A DNA stretch of 64,000 nucleotides. Origin: CAIYUC01 sp963682005 (GTDB lineage Bacteria > Bacteroidota > Bacteroidia > Bacteroidales > FEN-979). The DNA is taken from the NCBI GenBank assembly GCA_963682005.1, contig OY820914.1, positions 248,001-312,000 on the forward strand, in the 5' to 3' direction. The notes under the pieces were generated by a model. It worked only from the letters and a program-made list of their open reading frames with translations. It was not told the DNA's origin and did not search any database. Below are positions 1 to 8,600 of the stretch, piece by piece. Both the position numbers and the translations under genes were made by a program. Numbering within the stretch: position 1 is the stretch's first letter; each line of letters begins with the position of its first letter.

Positions 1-2
1 CA

Positions 3-314
3 AATCCCGATGTTCTGAAACGGCTGCGTGAAAATTTCATTGTAACGGCATTATACGTTGACGACAAGACCGAATTGCCCCAAAATGAATGGATCACATC
101 AACGTATGATGGCAAAGTCAAGAAAACCATCGGGAAAAAATTTGCCGATTTCCAGATTTCAAGATTCAATGTAAATGCGCAGCCTTATTATGTTTTACTT
201 GATACAAACGGGAATCCGCTGACAAACCCTGTAGCCTACGATCTGAATGTGGATCATTTCATTAAATTCCTGGATACAGGCCTTGTAAACTTCAAAAAAT
301 CCGAAACCAAATAG
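3..314 (+). CDS. C-terminal end of a DsbD-like thioredoxin-domain protein (partial, 5' end outside window)
   Basis: The reading frame is open from the first base to a TAG at 312-314, so only the last ~103 residues are visible. They resemble the C-terminal periplasmic thioredoxin-like domain of the Bacteroidota protein-disulfide reductase (DsbD/CcdA) family, which passes electrons across the inner membrane to periplasmic thiol proteins. What is seen: a beta-strand (NFIVTALYVDD), a short insert, and QPYYVLLDTNG, which places a cis-proline-type QP before the penultimate strand as in thioredoxin folds. The CxxC and membrane part would lie upstream and cannot be checked. A TTG at 75 is in frame but is internal, not a start. 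A generic thioredoxin-family protein is the alternative. Confidence 0.7.
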   Translation, partial: NPDVLKRLRENFIVTALYVDDKTELPQNEWITSTYDGKVKKTIGKKFADFQISRFNVNAQPYYVLLDTNGNPLTNPVAYDLNVDHFIKFLDTGLVNFKKSETK

Positions 315-356
315 AAAACAATTTGAATGATCACAATTATACCAATAATCTCAACC

Positions 357-413
357 GTACCCTACCCCTGCACCCCTTCCCTACCAGTAGGGAAGGGGAC
401 GGGGGATGGGTAC
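357..413. repeat. Palindromic intergenic repeat, copy A
   Basis: A nested inverted repeat. The outer arms are GTACCC (357-362) and GGGTAC (408-413). The inner 12-bp perfect stem is CCCCTTCCCTAC (373-384) with GTAGGGAAGGGG (387-398). The same architecture recurs at 4295-4357 and, degenerately, at 2430-2451. It lies between two co-directional genes and could fold in RNA as a strong hairpin. It has no U-tract, so it is not an ordinary intrinsic terminator. Confidence 0.75.
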
Positions 414-513
414 AGTGAACTAAATCGGAAATGTTAGAACCGGTGTATTATTCAGAATTTCTAAAATTTGCAAAATTACTGGTACAATAGTGTTCAATTA
501 ATCATTAAAAACA

Positions 514-2256
514 ATGATGAAAATCTTCGTTCTATCCTCCATCATCTGTCTTCTATTCTCAATAACAGGGTTCGCTCAATCCTTCACCGACGCGAATGCA
601 GGTTTGGACAGCCTCAGTTACAGCTGGGCTACCTGGGGCGATTATGACAATGATGGCGACCTGGATATCGTTCTTACCGGCCAGCCCGGGAATACTGTAC
701 CACAAACAAAGATCTTCCGCAATGACAGCGGAGTATTCCATTTTGCAGCAAGGCTTAAGGGGTTATCTTACAGCTCTGCGGATTTCGGTGATTATGACAA
801 TGACGGAGATCTTGACCTGCTCTTAACCGGCCGCGACAGCCTGAGCGTAGATCAAACGAAAATATACAGGAATGATAATGGGGTGTTTGTTGATATTCTT
901 GCCGTCCTGCCAGCTGTTTCCGATGGCCAGGCTAAGTGGGGCGATTATAATAACGACGGGAAACTCGATATTCTGCTTGCCGGCAGCATGAAAGCCCGGA
1001 TCCTTAGGAACGAAGGTGGTGGTTTGTTTACCGATATCGGGGCTCACCTTACCAGCGTGCAAAGCGCTACGGTGGCCTGGGGCGATTACAACAACGACGG
1101 ACAGCTTGATGCGCTCATTGGCGGCGATACCGGTGCTGAGACGATAACACGGCTTTACAAGAACAATTATGGTGACTTTGAACTTGATTCCATCGATTTT
1201 GTGGGATTGAGCGAGGGTAAAGCCAGGTTTGCCGATCTTAATAATGACGGCCTTTTGGACATCCTGATCAATGGAAACCACGGCTATGTGGAAGGGATGT
1301 TCGAGATTTACCGGAACATGGGAGATGGTCAATTCACCATGATCGACAATTACAATTTCAATGTTGCCAACAGTTGCGTTGATGTTGCAGATTATGACAA
1401 TGACGGCCTGCTCGATATTGTTCTTGTCGGAAAGATCCTGGGTTGCGGCGGAACGGCTGCAACCATGCTTTACCACAATGAAGGCTTTTTTGTTTTTATC
1501 GACCAGAGCACGCTGATCCAGGGGATCAAGCACGGCTCCGTTCAGTGGGGCGATTACAACAACGACGGATACCCGGACCTCCTGTTTTCGGGGATGAACC
1601 CGTTTGATGATCCCGTGACCATGTTGTACAAGAATAACCTGGGGACACTTCCGTTCGTTCACAATACACCACCTTTCTCCCCGGAAGACCTGATATCCAC
1701 TGTCAACGGTAACGAAGTGACCCTGCGCTGGACAAGGGCCAAGGATGACCGGACGCCGACCAAAGGACTGTCTTCCAACCTGTATGTTGGTACTTCACCT
1801 GACTTGACCGATATCGTTTCCCCGATGGCGGACGTGGCAACCGGGTTCAGGCAGATCGCAGCTATCGGAAACGCCTGCAGCGACACCATCTGGACGATCA
1901 AAGATCTCCCGATCGGAAACTATTTCTGGAGCGTTCAGACCATTGACGGCGGTTTCATGGGATCACCATTTGCAGGAACGGCTTCTTTTTCCATCCTGAC
2001 AACAGGCGTGAGTCAGGTGAACAAGGTTGATTTTTCGTATTATCCCAACCCGGTAAAAGACAAGATCATGATCACGCCTGCCAGGCCGGGAACCTATCAT
2101 ATTACCGTTCAGGACATCATAGGAAAAACCTTGCTGGAAAAGGAAATCAGTGGATATGAAAAGACCATCGACCTATCATTCTTATCGCCCGGGATTTTCC
2201 TTCTTTCACTTTATTCTGACGCAGGAACCGTAACCAAAAAGATCATGAAGGAATAA
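514..2256 (+). CDS. Secreted FG-GAP/VCBS-repeat protein with T9SS type A sorting domain
   Basis: 580 residues, exported and probably attached to the surface by type IX secretion. A signal peptide occupies about residues 1-22, ending GFAQ. Seven FG-GAP/VCBS-like repeats follow over ~30-375, each with a calcium-loop motif of the form GDYDNDGDLD (one is ADLNNDGLLD). Seven is the number expected for a complete beta-propeller. A fibronectin III-like module covers ~390-490 (NEVTLRWTRAKDD). The last ~75 residues are a T9SS type A domain starting YYPNPVKD and ending with KKIMKE. The start is the first of two adjacent ATGs, placed directly before the hydrophobic signal. The substrate or ligand is unknown; integrin-like propellers usually bind proteins or glycans. 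Confidence 0.85.
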   Translation: MMKIFVLSSIICLLFSITGFAQSFTDANAGLDSLSYSWATWGDYDNDGDLDIVLTGQPGNTVPQTKIFRNDSGVFHFAARLKGLSYSSADFGDYDNDGDLDLLLTGRDSLSVDQTKIYRNDNGVFVDILAVLPAVSDGQAKWGDYNNDGKLDILLAGSMKARILRNEGGGLFTDIGAHLTSVQSATVAWGDYNNDGQLDALIGGDTGAETITRLYKNNYGDFELDSIDFVGLSEGKARFADLNNDGLLDILINGNHGYVEGMFEIYRNMGDGQFTMIDNYNFNVANSCVDVADYDNDGLLDIVLVGKILGCGGTAATMLYHNEGFFVFIDQSTLIQGIKHGSVQWGDYNNDGYPDLLFSGMNPFDDPVTMLYKNNLGTLPFVHNTPPFSPEDLISTVNGNEVTLRWTRAKDDRTPTKGLSSNLYVGTSPDLTDIVSPMADVATGFRQIAAIGNACSDTIWTIKDLPIGNYFWSVQTIDGGFMGSPFAGTASFSILTTGVSQVNKVDFSYYPNPVKDKIMITPARPGTYHITVQDIIGKTLLEKEISGYEKTIDLSFLSPGIFLLSLYSDAGTVTKKIMKE

Positions 2257-2354
2257 TCCTCCGGGATTCTTCCCGAAACCTAATAATCGATAAAGCTGCC
2301 CGAATTCCTGATGATCAGTCTCGGCTTTTCATTTTTCATTTTTTCACATCCGTC

Positions 2355-2374
2355 ATTCCCAAGAAAGTGGGAAT
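2355..2374. repeat. Short hairpin repeat (ATTCCC...GGGAAT)
   Basis: ATTCCCA (2355-2361) pairs with TGGGAAT (2368-2374) across a six-base loop and is preceded by CGTC. Hairpins of this CGTCATTCCC type are widespread dispersed intergenic elements in bacteria. A half-copy (CGTCATTCCC) is present near 60391. Confidence 0.55.
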
Positions 2375-2429
2375 CTGTTGTTCATATACGTTTTACTTTG
2401 TTCATTCTTTTCTTTGGTACCACCCATTG

Positions 2430-2451
2430 CCCCTCCCCAAAAAGAGAGGGG
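2430..2451. repeat. Palindromic intergenic repeat, degenerate copy C
   Basis: CCCCTC (2430-2435) and GAGGGG (2446-2451) form a shortened inner stem. The flanking TACCACCC at 2418-2425 echoes the outer arm TACCCACCCC of the copy at 4295-4357. The outer right arm is not recognisable. Confidence 0.5.
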
Positions 2452-2708
2452 TAAAAGGCTTCGCTTTGAAAACAAAAGCCTGTTCCGGATTTTCTTTAAC
2501 GTGTGTTCTCGTTTTTCTTAACGTAAATTTCCTCATGCGGGTCATCTTCTGAATAAACCGATTCCAGACCAAATAACAGTTACTGTTAATTTTTCATTCT
2601 TAATTTTTAATTCCACTGTTCACTGAACATTGGCGATGTAATACCTCAATACATCGTCACAATTAGCAGATAGAAAGGGGTAAATACTAAAGTTTCTTCG
2701 AGAGAAAT

Positions 2709-2752
2709 ACGTAGGATAAACGTAGGATAAACGTAGGATAAACGTAGGGTAA
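2709..2752 (+). repeat. Tandem repeat, four copies of an 11-bp unit
   Basis: The unit ACGTAGGATAA occurs at 2709-2719, 2720-2730 and 2731-2741, then once with a single change (ACGTAGGGTAA) at 2742-2752. It is intergenic. Confidence 0.9.
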
Positions 2753-2753
2753 A

Positions 2754-2798
2754 TAATTGCTCTAATTGATCTAATTGACCTAATTATTCTAATTGATC
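2754..2798 (+). repeat. Tandem repeat, five copies of a 9-bp unit
   Basis: Five 9-bp units of the form TAATTGATC (TAATTGCTC, TAATTGATC, TAATTGACC, TAATTATTC, TAATTGATC) directly follow the 11-bp array. Related TAATT motifs recur at 2865-2886, next to the peptidase stop codon. Confidence 0.85.
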
Positions 2799-2882
2799 TA
2801 AACAAGGCGGAAACCAGGTGGTTGGGTTTACCTTTTGAATTTTGGGTAATGGATTATCCTTAGAAATTAGGTCAATTAGAAA

Positions 2883-4259
2883 TTAGACCTTCCCCAGCAT
2901 CATCTCCGTAAAATACTTGTAGAAGTAAGGAACCGTCTCTATCCCTTTAAAGAAGTTCTCCAGCGGGAAATGCTCATTCGGGGAGTGTGCATCATCGGTG
3001 GCGAGACCGAAGCCCATAAGGATGGATTTTACACCCAGTATTTCTTCGAATTGCGGGATGATCGGGATGCTTCCCCCGCTCCTGACCGGAACGGGCTTCT
3101 TGCCGAAGGTTTTCACTATGGCCTTGCTTGCGGCTTTGTACCCGATCGTGTCGATCGGTGAAACATAGCCCTGTCCGCCGTGCAGGAATTTCACATTCAC
3201 TTTTATCCATGGAGGGCATATGGTTTTCAGATGATCCTCGAAAAGCCTGGCGATCTTCATGTGATCCTGGTCCGGCACCAGTCTCATCGAGATCTTGGCA
3301 TACGCTTTTGACGGAAGGACTGTTTTTGTGCCTTCACCGGTATACCCGCCCCAGATCCCGTTCACATCAAGCGAAGGCCGGATCCCGGTACGCTCTTTTG
3401 TGGAATATCCCTGTTCTCCGTAGAGTGCATCAACTTCCAGTGACCGTTTGTATTCCTCTTCATTGAAAGGCTCCTTTGCCATTTCTGCGCGTTCTTCATC
3501 TCCAATGATCTGAACATCGTCGTAAAATCCCGGGATGGTGATCATGCCGTCATCACTGGTCAGCGAGGAGATCATTTTCGCCAGGGCGTTGACCGGGTTG
3601 GACACTGCCCCGCCATAGATGCCTGAATGCAGATCCTTGTTCGGACCGGTCACTTCAACTTCCATGTATGCAAGGCCGCGCAAGCCCACTGTTATCGAAG
3701 GGCAATCCAGCGAAACCATGCTTGTATCGGAAACCAGGATGATATCCGATTTCAGCTTGTCCCGGTTTTGCTTCAGGAATTCGCCAAGGCTGGGTGAACC
3801 GATTTCCTCCTCGCCTTCGATCATGAACTTTACGTTGCACGGGAGTGCATCTGTTTTGACCATGGCTTCAAAGGCTTTCGCATGAATAAAAGCCTGCCCT
3901 TTATCATCATCCGCCCCCCGGGCATAGATCAGGTTGTTCCTGACTTCCGGCATGAAAGGCGGAGATACCCATAAATCAACCGGGTCAACCGGCATGACAT
4001 CATAATGCCCGTAAACCAGGATCGTCGGCAATGCCGGATCGATGATCTTCTCGGCAAAAACCACCGGATTCCCTTCGGTGGGAAAAACTTCGCAGTTTTC
4101 CGCACCTGCGTCACGGAGCTTGTTCTTCCAGTACTCTGCGGCTTTGAACATATCGTCCTTATGCTCGGCTTCGGAACTGATGGATGGGATCCGGATCAAT
4201 CCGAAAAGCTCGAAAACAAACCTGTCTTTATTCTGCTCGATGTATTCTTTTATTTCCAT
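2883..4259 (-). CDS. M20-family metallodipeptidase
   Basis: 458 residues from the chosen start, a cytosolic di-zinc peptidase of the CNDP/PepV-like M20 family that hydrolyses dipeptides. Metal and catalytic motifs are in the expected order: GHYDVMP (His ligand and Asp), ARGADDDKGQ (bridging Asp), EGEEEIGS (catalytic and ligand Glu), and LHSGIYGG in the dimerisation-domain region. The frame stays open to a GTG at 4301, but that would translate half of a palindromic intergenic repeat. ATG at 4259 begins MEIKEYIEQNKDRF, a normal family N-terminus, so I prefer it. A -7 promoter element lies at 4374-4381. Substrate specificity within the family cannot be read from sequence. Confidence 0.9.
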   Translation of the reverse strand: MEIKEYIEQNKDRFVFELFGLIRIPSISSEAEHKDDMFKAAEYWKNKLRDAGAENCEVFPTEGNPVVFAEKIIDPALPTILVYGHYDVMPVDPVDLWVSPPFMPEVRNNLIYARGADDDKGQAFIHAKAFEAMVKTDALPCNVKFMIEGEEEIGSPSLGEFLKQNRDKLKSDIILVSDTSMVSLDCPSITVGLRGLAYMEVEVTGPNKDLHSGIYGGAVSNPVNALAKMISSLTSDDGMITIPGFYDDVQIIGDEERAEMAKEPFNEEEYKRSLEVDALYGEQGYSTKERTGIRPSLDVNGIWGGYTGEGTKTVLPSKAYAKISMRLVPDQDHMKIARLFEDHLKTICPPWIKVNVKFLHGGQGYVSPIDTIGYKAASKAIVKTFGKKPVPVRSGGSIPIIPQFEEILGVKSILMGFGLATDDAHSPNEHFPLENFFKGIETVPYFYKYFTEMMLGKV

Positions 4260-4294
4260 TGATGTTAGATTAACTGTCTGATTGTTCCCATGTA

Positions 4295-4357
4295 TACCCA
4301 CCCCTCAAATCCCCTCCCTACAAGTAGGGAGGGGAAGACCGAAGGTCGGGGTGGGTA
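4295..4357. repeat. Palindromic intergenic repeat, copy B
   Basis: Outer arms TACCCACCCC (4295-4304) and GGGGTGGGTA (4348-4357) enclose a perfect inner stem, CCCCTCCCTAC (4311-4321) with GTAGGGAGGGG (4324-4334). The smaller GACC/GGTC pair lies between. It matches copy A at 357-413 in plan and in much of its sequence. It sits inside the predicted 5' untranslated region of the minus-strand peptidase. Confidence 0.85.
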
Positions 4358-4373
4358 CACTAAATTGCGGCTG

Positions 4374-4381
4374 CAAATTTA
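4374..4381 (-). promoter_or_regulatory. Predicted -7 promoter element for the M20 peptidase
   Basis: Reads TAAATTTG on the minus strand, an exact match to the Bacteroidota element TAnnTTTG. The implied transcript has a ~110-nt leader containing palindromic repeat copy B. No clear -33 box. Confidence 0.45.
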
Positions 4382-4411
4382 CTTTTTTTCGTTCAGAATC
4401 CACTTTGTTTT

Positions 4412-4419
4412 TAACTTTG
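4412..4419 (+). promoter_or_regulatory. Predicted -7 promoter element for sucA
   Basis: TAACTTTG, an exact TAnnTTTG match, 24 bases before the sucA ATG. A T-rich stretch ending TTCG about 20 bases upstream may serve as the -33 box. It is divergent from the peptidase promoter at 4374-4381. Confidence 0.55.
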
Positions 4420-4442
4420 CAACATTACAAACATGTTGATAT

Positions 4443-7223
4443 ATGGATAAGTTCTCGTATTTGGGTAACATTGATAATTCTGTTTTTGAGGAATTGTTTC
4501 AAAAATATAAAAATGACCCCGTATCTGTAGATGAAAGTTGGAGGAAATTCTTTGAAGGATTTGAATTCTGCCAGGTCAATTACCATGCGGAACAGGGAGA
4601 AGCATTCATTGTTCCGAATGAATTCAAGGTCATCAATCTGATCAATGGTTACAGGCAACGGGGACACCTCTTCACCAAGACCAACCCGGTGCGTACCCGC
4701 AGAAAATACTTCCCTACGCTCGATATCGAAAATTTCGGAATTCACCCGGACGAACTGGGAAAGACATTCCAGGCAGGAAAAGAGATCGGGATCGGCAATG
4801 CCACCTTGCAGTCTATCATCAGCAGGCTGAATCAAACTTATTGCCAGTCGATCGGGGTAGAATACTGGGATATCCAGCATCCTGACATGATCGAATGGTT
4901 ACGATCGAAAATGGAAGGGAAATGGAATACTCCGCAATTCACGATCTCCAAAAAAGAACAGATCGTGAAAAAACTCTCGGATGCCGTCCTGTTTGAGAAG
5001 TTCATTCACAAACGTTTTCCCGGAAGCAAGAGTTTTTCGCTCGAGGGTGCGGAATCGCTGATCCCTGCCATTTACAGCCTGGTAGAAGAAGGTGCATCCC
5101 TTGGTGTAAGGGAATTCGTGATCGGGATGGCTCACCGTGGCAGGCTGAATGTCCTTGGGAACATCATGAACAAACCCTATGAACATATCTTTGCCGAATT
5201 CGAAGAAAAGGAATATTCAGATGAGGAACTCCTCGGGGATGTCAAGTATCATCTTGGTTTTGTTACCGATATCGTGACACAGAACGGGAACCCGGTTCAT
5301 CTTTCTTTATCTCCGAATCCTTCGCACCTGGAAGCGGTGGACCCTGTTGTGGAAGGCATCACAAGAGCAAGGATTGACCAGGTTTATTCAGGGGATGAAA
5401 GCAGGATCGTTCCTGTTCTCATACATGGCGATGCTTCAATTTCCGGTGAAGGAGTTGTTTATGAAGTGATCCAGATGGCAAACCTCGATGGCTATAAGAC
5501 AGGCGGCACCATTCACCTCGTCATTAATAACCAGATCGGTTTCACGACGAATTACCTCGACGGACGTACAAGCATTTACTGCACCGATGTGGGCAAGACG
5601 ATCCTCTCCCCTGTTTTTCATGTGAATGCCGATGATGTCGAGGCTGTTGTTTACACAGTGGAACTTGCCATAGCGTTCAGGCAGAAATTCCACCGGGATG
5701 TTTTCATCGACCTCCTGGGTTACAGGAAATACGGTCATAATGAAAGTGATGAACCCCGGTTTACCCAGCCGATCCTGTACAAGATCATCGAAAACCATCC
5801 TGATCCGCTGGAGATCTACCTGAAGAAGCTCTCATCAGAGCCTTCACCGGCGAATATCGATGCAGGAAAGATAAAGGCTGATATAAACAGCAGGCTTGAA
5901 AATGCGTACACTAAATCCCTTACAATTGAGAAGACAGACATCGCTCCTTTCCTTGGCGATACCTGGAAAAATATATCAAAAGCTACTTTACCGGACATTT
6001 TCCAATCACCTGACACCGGTGTGGATAAAAAAACCCTGCTCGGTGTTGCCGAAAAAATCACGGAACTCCCCGCAGACAAGGCATTTTTCCGCAAGATCTC
6101 GAAACTCCAGCAAGACCGGAAAGACATGATGAATGAACCGGGGAAGATCGACTGGGGAATGGCTGAATTACTGGCATACGGAACACTTCTGCAAGAGGGG
6201 ACCCCGGTGAGAATAAGCGGCCAGGACAGCCAGCGCGGGACTTTTTCGCACCGCCATGCCGTTCTGACCATCGAGGATTCAGAAGAAAAATACATTCCGT
6301 TGCAAAAAATAAGCAGCAGCCAGGCGCGTTTCACCATTTATAACTCACTTCTGTCGGAATTTGCTGTACTTGGTTTTGATTACGGCTATGCACTTGCCAC
6401 ACCCTACACCCTGACAATCTGGGAGGCCCAGTTCGGGGATTTCAGCAATGGGGCCCAGGTCATCTTCGACCAATACATAACATCTGCCGAAGACAAATGG
6501 CGGAGCATGAACGGACTGGTGGTGCTTCTCCCGCATGGATATGAAGGACAAGGTCCGGAACATTCAAGCGCAAGGATCGAGCGTTTCCTGACCTCCTGTG
6601 GAAACAACAATATCCAGGTCGCCAATTGCACGACACCGGCTAATTTTTTCCAGTTGCTTAGGAGACAGCTTCACCGGAATTTCAGGAAGCCACTTATTGT
6701 TTTCACACCGAAAAGCCTGCTTCGGAATCCGCGATGTGTTTCATCCATCACCGATTTCACAAATGATAAGTTCAGGGAGGTTATCGATGATCCGGCAGCC
6801 GCGCCGGAAAAGGTCAGACGGGTCCTGTTCTGTTCCGGGAAAATCTACTATGATCTGCTCTCTGAAAAAGAAAAAACGGACAGGGAAGACATTGCGATCA
6901 TCCGTATCGAACAATTGTATCCCTTCCCGGGAAAACAGGTCGAAGACCTTATTTCAAAATACAATCTTTCCGAACACTGGGAATGGATTCAGGAAGAGCC
7001 TGCCAACATGGGACCTCTGAAATTCATCAAGAATAATATCCGTGACCTACCGCTGCATTTTGCTTCACGGCCGATCAGCGGAAGTACCGCCACAGGCTCT
7101 TCCAGGCTCCACAAGATCCAGCAGGAACTGATCGTTAAAAAAGCGATGGGGTTATGTGTTTGCGAAGAAGCGAATGTCACATGCCGTCTTCATTGCGCCG
7201 AATCCATTGAACAGGTGAAGTAA
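4443..7223 (+). CDS. sucA: 2-oxoglutarate dehydrogenase E1 component
   Basis: 926 residues, the family's normal length. It is the thiamine-diphosphate-dependent E1 of the 2-oxoglutarate dehydrogenase complex, which decarboxylates 2-oxoglutarate and passes the succinyl group to E2 lipoate in the TCA cycle. The N-terminal segment YLGNIDNSVFEELFQKYK is the E2-binding region. GMAHRGRLNVL, the ThDP/Mg motif GDASISGEG with downstream VINNQIGFTTN, and the C-terminal transketolase-like half (GTFSHRHAV, LLPHGYEGQGPEHSSARIER) are all present. sucB follows after 115 bp with its own predicted promoter. No E3 (lpd) is in the window. Confidence 0.97.
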   Translation: MDKFSYLGNIDNSVFEELFQKYKNDPVSVDESWRKFFEGFEFCQVNYHAEQGEAFIVPNEFKVINLINGYRQRGHLFTKTNPVRTRRKYFPTLDIENFGIHPDELGKTFQAGKEIGIGNATLQSIISRLNQTYCQSIGVEYWDIQHPDMIEWLRSKMEGKWNTPQFTISKKEQIVKKLSDAVLFEKFIHKRFPGSKSFSLEGAESLIPAIYSLVEEGASLGVREFVIGMAHRGRLNVLGNIMNKPYEHIFAEFEEKEYSDEELLGDVKYHLGFVTDIVTQNGNPVHLSLSPNPSHLEAVDPVVEGITRARIDQVYSGDESRIVPVLIHGDASISGEGVVYEVIQMANLDGYKTGGTIHLVINNQIGFTTNYLDGRTSIYCTDVGKTILSPVFHVNADDVEAVVYTVELAIAFRQKFHRDVFIDLLGYRKYGHNESDEPRFTQPILYKIIENHPDPLEIYLKKLSSEPSPANIDAGKIKADINSRLENAYTKSLTIEKTDIAPFLGDTWKNISKATLPDIFQSPDTGVDKKTLLGVAEKITELPADKAFFRKISKLQQDRKDMMNEPGKIDWGMAELLAYGTLLQEGTPVRISGQDSQRGTFSHRHAVLTIEDSEEKYIPLQKISSSQARFTIYNSLLSEFAVLGFDYGYALATPYTLTIWEAQFGDFSNGAQVIFDQYITSAEDKWRSMNGLVVLLPHGYEGQGPEHSSARIERFLTSCGNNNIQVANCTTPANFFQLLRRQLHRNFRKPLIVFTPKSLLRNPRCVSSITDFTNDKFREVIDDPAAAPEKVRRVLFCSGKIYYDLLSEKEKTDREDIAIIRIEQLYPFPGKQVEDLISKYNLSEHWEWIQEEPANMGPLKFIKNNIRDLPLHFASRPISGSTATGSSRLHKIQQELIVKKAMGLCVCEEANVTCRLHCAESIEQVK

Positions 7224-7264
7224 CCAGGGTTACACCTCATACATGCAATATTGTTCAATAGTTG

Positions 7265-7272
7265 TACCTTTG
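7265..7272 (+). promoter_or_regulatory. Predicted -7 promoter element for sucB
   Basis: TACCTTTG, an exact TAnnTTTG match, 67 bases before the first in-frame ATG of sucB. It suggests that sucB-nadB-carbonic anhydrase can be transcribed separately from sucA. Confidence 0.45.
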
Positions 7273-7338
7273 TGTTGACAATAACCATAAAATCATTAAC
7301 CCAACCCGCGTCTTCTCTTGACTTTATGAGAAAAGCGC

Positions 7339-8589
7339 ATGGAGAAAACCGAGTACTTTATGGCAAGTGAGATAAAAATTCCAAGTCCCGGCGAATCGAT
7401 CACCCAGGTTCAGATTGCCCGATGGCTTGTCAAGGATGGTGAAACCGTTGAAAAGGATCAGGAAGTTGTTGAGATCGACTCTGATAAAGCCTCATTCCCA
7501 TTAGCTGCCCCGGATGATGGAATTATAACGATCAGGATCGGGGATGGCCAGACGGTCGAGGTCGGTGCGGTGATCGCGGTGATCGAGCCATCCTCTTCCA
7601 ATGGAAACCGCCCGGAAAAGAAACCGGAAGTCATTGATGTAAAGAAAGAAGAAACACAGGTTCCTGCGAAGGATGGCGCCGTTAAGAAAAGCACAATTTC
7701 TCCCCTCGCAGAAAAAGTGCTGGATGAACAAAAACTGAGCAGGAATGAAGTTGTCTCCTTTTTCTCAGGAAAGAAGGTAATGAAAAAGGATATTGAGGCG
7801 TTCATTCGTTCACGAAAAGAGGAAAGACCTGCTGAATCAGCGATTCCGATTACAAGGAGCAGGGAGGTTGTACGAAAAAAGCTCTCTCCTCTCCGTCTGA
7901 AACTGGCCGAAAGGCTGGTAGCCGTAAAGAATGAAACGGCCATGCTTACTACATTCAACGAAGTGAATATGCGGCGACTGGTGGAACTGAAAGCAAAATT
8001 CAGCGACCAGTTCCGCGAGAAATACGGGATAGGGCTCGGATTCATGTCATTTTTCACCAGGGCGGTCACCCTGGCCATGAGAAGTTTTCCACAGGTCAAC
8101 GCAATAATCGATGGAACAGATCTGATCATCCCGCAATATGCCGACATCGGGATCGCCGTCAGTGCCCCGAAAGGGCTGGTCGTACCGGTCCTGCGAAATG
8201 CCGAGTCCATGAGCTTTGCCGAAATCGAGAGCAGGATCAGGGAACTGGCTACCAAAGCGCGTGAAAACAGGATCTCGCTGGATGACATGCAGGGGGGAAC
8301 GTTCACGATCACCAATGGAGGAGTATTCGGGTCGCTCATGTCCACCCCGATCCTCAATCCCCCGCAAAGTGCGATCCTCGGGATGCATAAGATCATGGAC
8401 CGGCCGGTCGCCGTAGAAGGCAATGTCGAAATACACCCCATGATGTACCTTGCTCTGTCATATGATCACAGGGTCATTGATGGCAGCGAATCCGTCGGGT
8501 TCCTCGTCAAAGTCAAGGAATACATTGAAGACCCTGTAAAAATGCTCACCGAAGGTGAAGACCCGGTGCGTTTGTTGCTCGACCTTTAA
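7339..8589 (+). CDS. sucB: 2-oxoglutarate dehydrogenase E2 component (dihydrolipoamide succinyltransferase)
   Basis: 416 residues. It carries succinyl groups on lipoyl-lysine from E1 to CoA. The lipoyl domain covers ~8-85 with the modified lysine in IDSDKAS. A linker and a candidate E1/E3-binding domain lie at ~120-155, and the catalytic acyltransferase core runs from ~180 to the end with the active-site motif SYDHRVIDG. The binding domain is atypical: the usual GTGxxGR motif is replaced by FFSGKKVMKK. A second ATG at 7360 (MASEIKIPSPGES) matches usual family N-termini and may be the true start. nadB begins 11 bp downstream. Context next to sucA favours the succinyl- over the acetyltransferase. 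Confidence 0.93.
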   Translation: MEKTEYFMASEIKIPSPGESITQVQIARWLVKDGETVEKDQEVVEIDSDKASFPLAAPDDGIITIRIGDGQTVEVGAVIAVIEPSSSNGNRPEKKPEVIDVKKEETQVPAKDGAVKKSTISPLAEKVLDEQKLSRNEVVSFFSGKKVMKKDIEAFIRSRKEERPAESAIPITRSREVVRKKLSPLRLKLAERLVAVKNETAMLTTFNEVNMRRLVELKAKFSDQFREKYGIGLGFMSFFTRAVTLAMRSFPQVNAIIDGTDLIIPQYADIGIAVSAPKGLVVPVLRNAESMSFAEIESRIRELATKARENRISLDDMQGGTFTITNGGVFGSLMSTPILNPPQSAILGMHKIMDRPVAVEGNVEIHPMMYLALSYDHRVIDGSESVGFLVKVKEYIEDPVKMLTEGEDPVRLLLDL

Positions 8590-8600
8590 AATCCCCGAAA

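Larger units (their letters stand above)
2257..2882. other. 626-bp intergenic region rich in simple and palindromic repeats
   Basis: No convincing gene lies here. The short frames at 2367-2552 and 2620-2805 are products of repeats; the second reads as RSIRSIR. The region holds a hairpin repeat at 2355-2374, a degenerate copy of the palindromic repeat at 2430-2451, an 11-bp tandem repeat at 2709-2752 and a 9-bp tandem repeat at 2754-2798. More TAATT-type motifs run on to the end of the flanking peptidase gene. Confidence 0.7.

Noticed and set aside
823..1662. 279-residue open frame on the minus strand
   Set aside because: Shadow of the FG-GAP gene: the repeated calcium-loop codons read as hydrophobic VVVIAP-type repeats on the other strand.
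2620..2805. Short minus-strand frame with RSIR repeats
   Set aside because: Produced by the 9-bp and 11-bp intergenic tandem repeats; no start context or homology signal.
4260..4301. GTG start adding 14 residues to the M20 peptidase
   Set aside because: It would translate part of a dispersed palindromic repeat, and the family N-terminus begins at ATG 4259.
7458..8441. 327-residue open frame on the minus strand
   Set aside because: Lies wholly inside sucB and is Ser/Ile-rich low-quality sequence with no motif.
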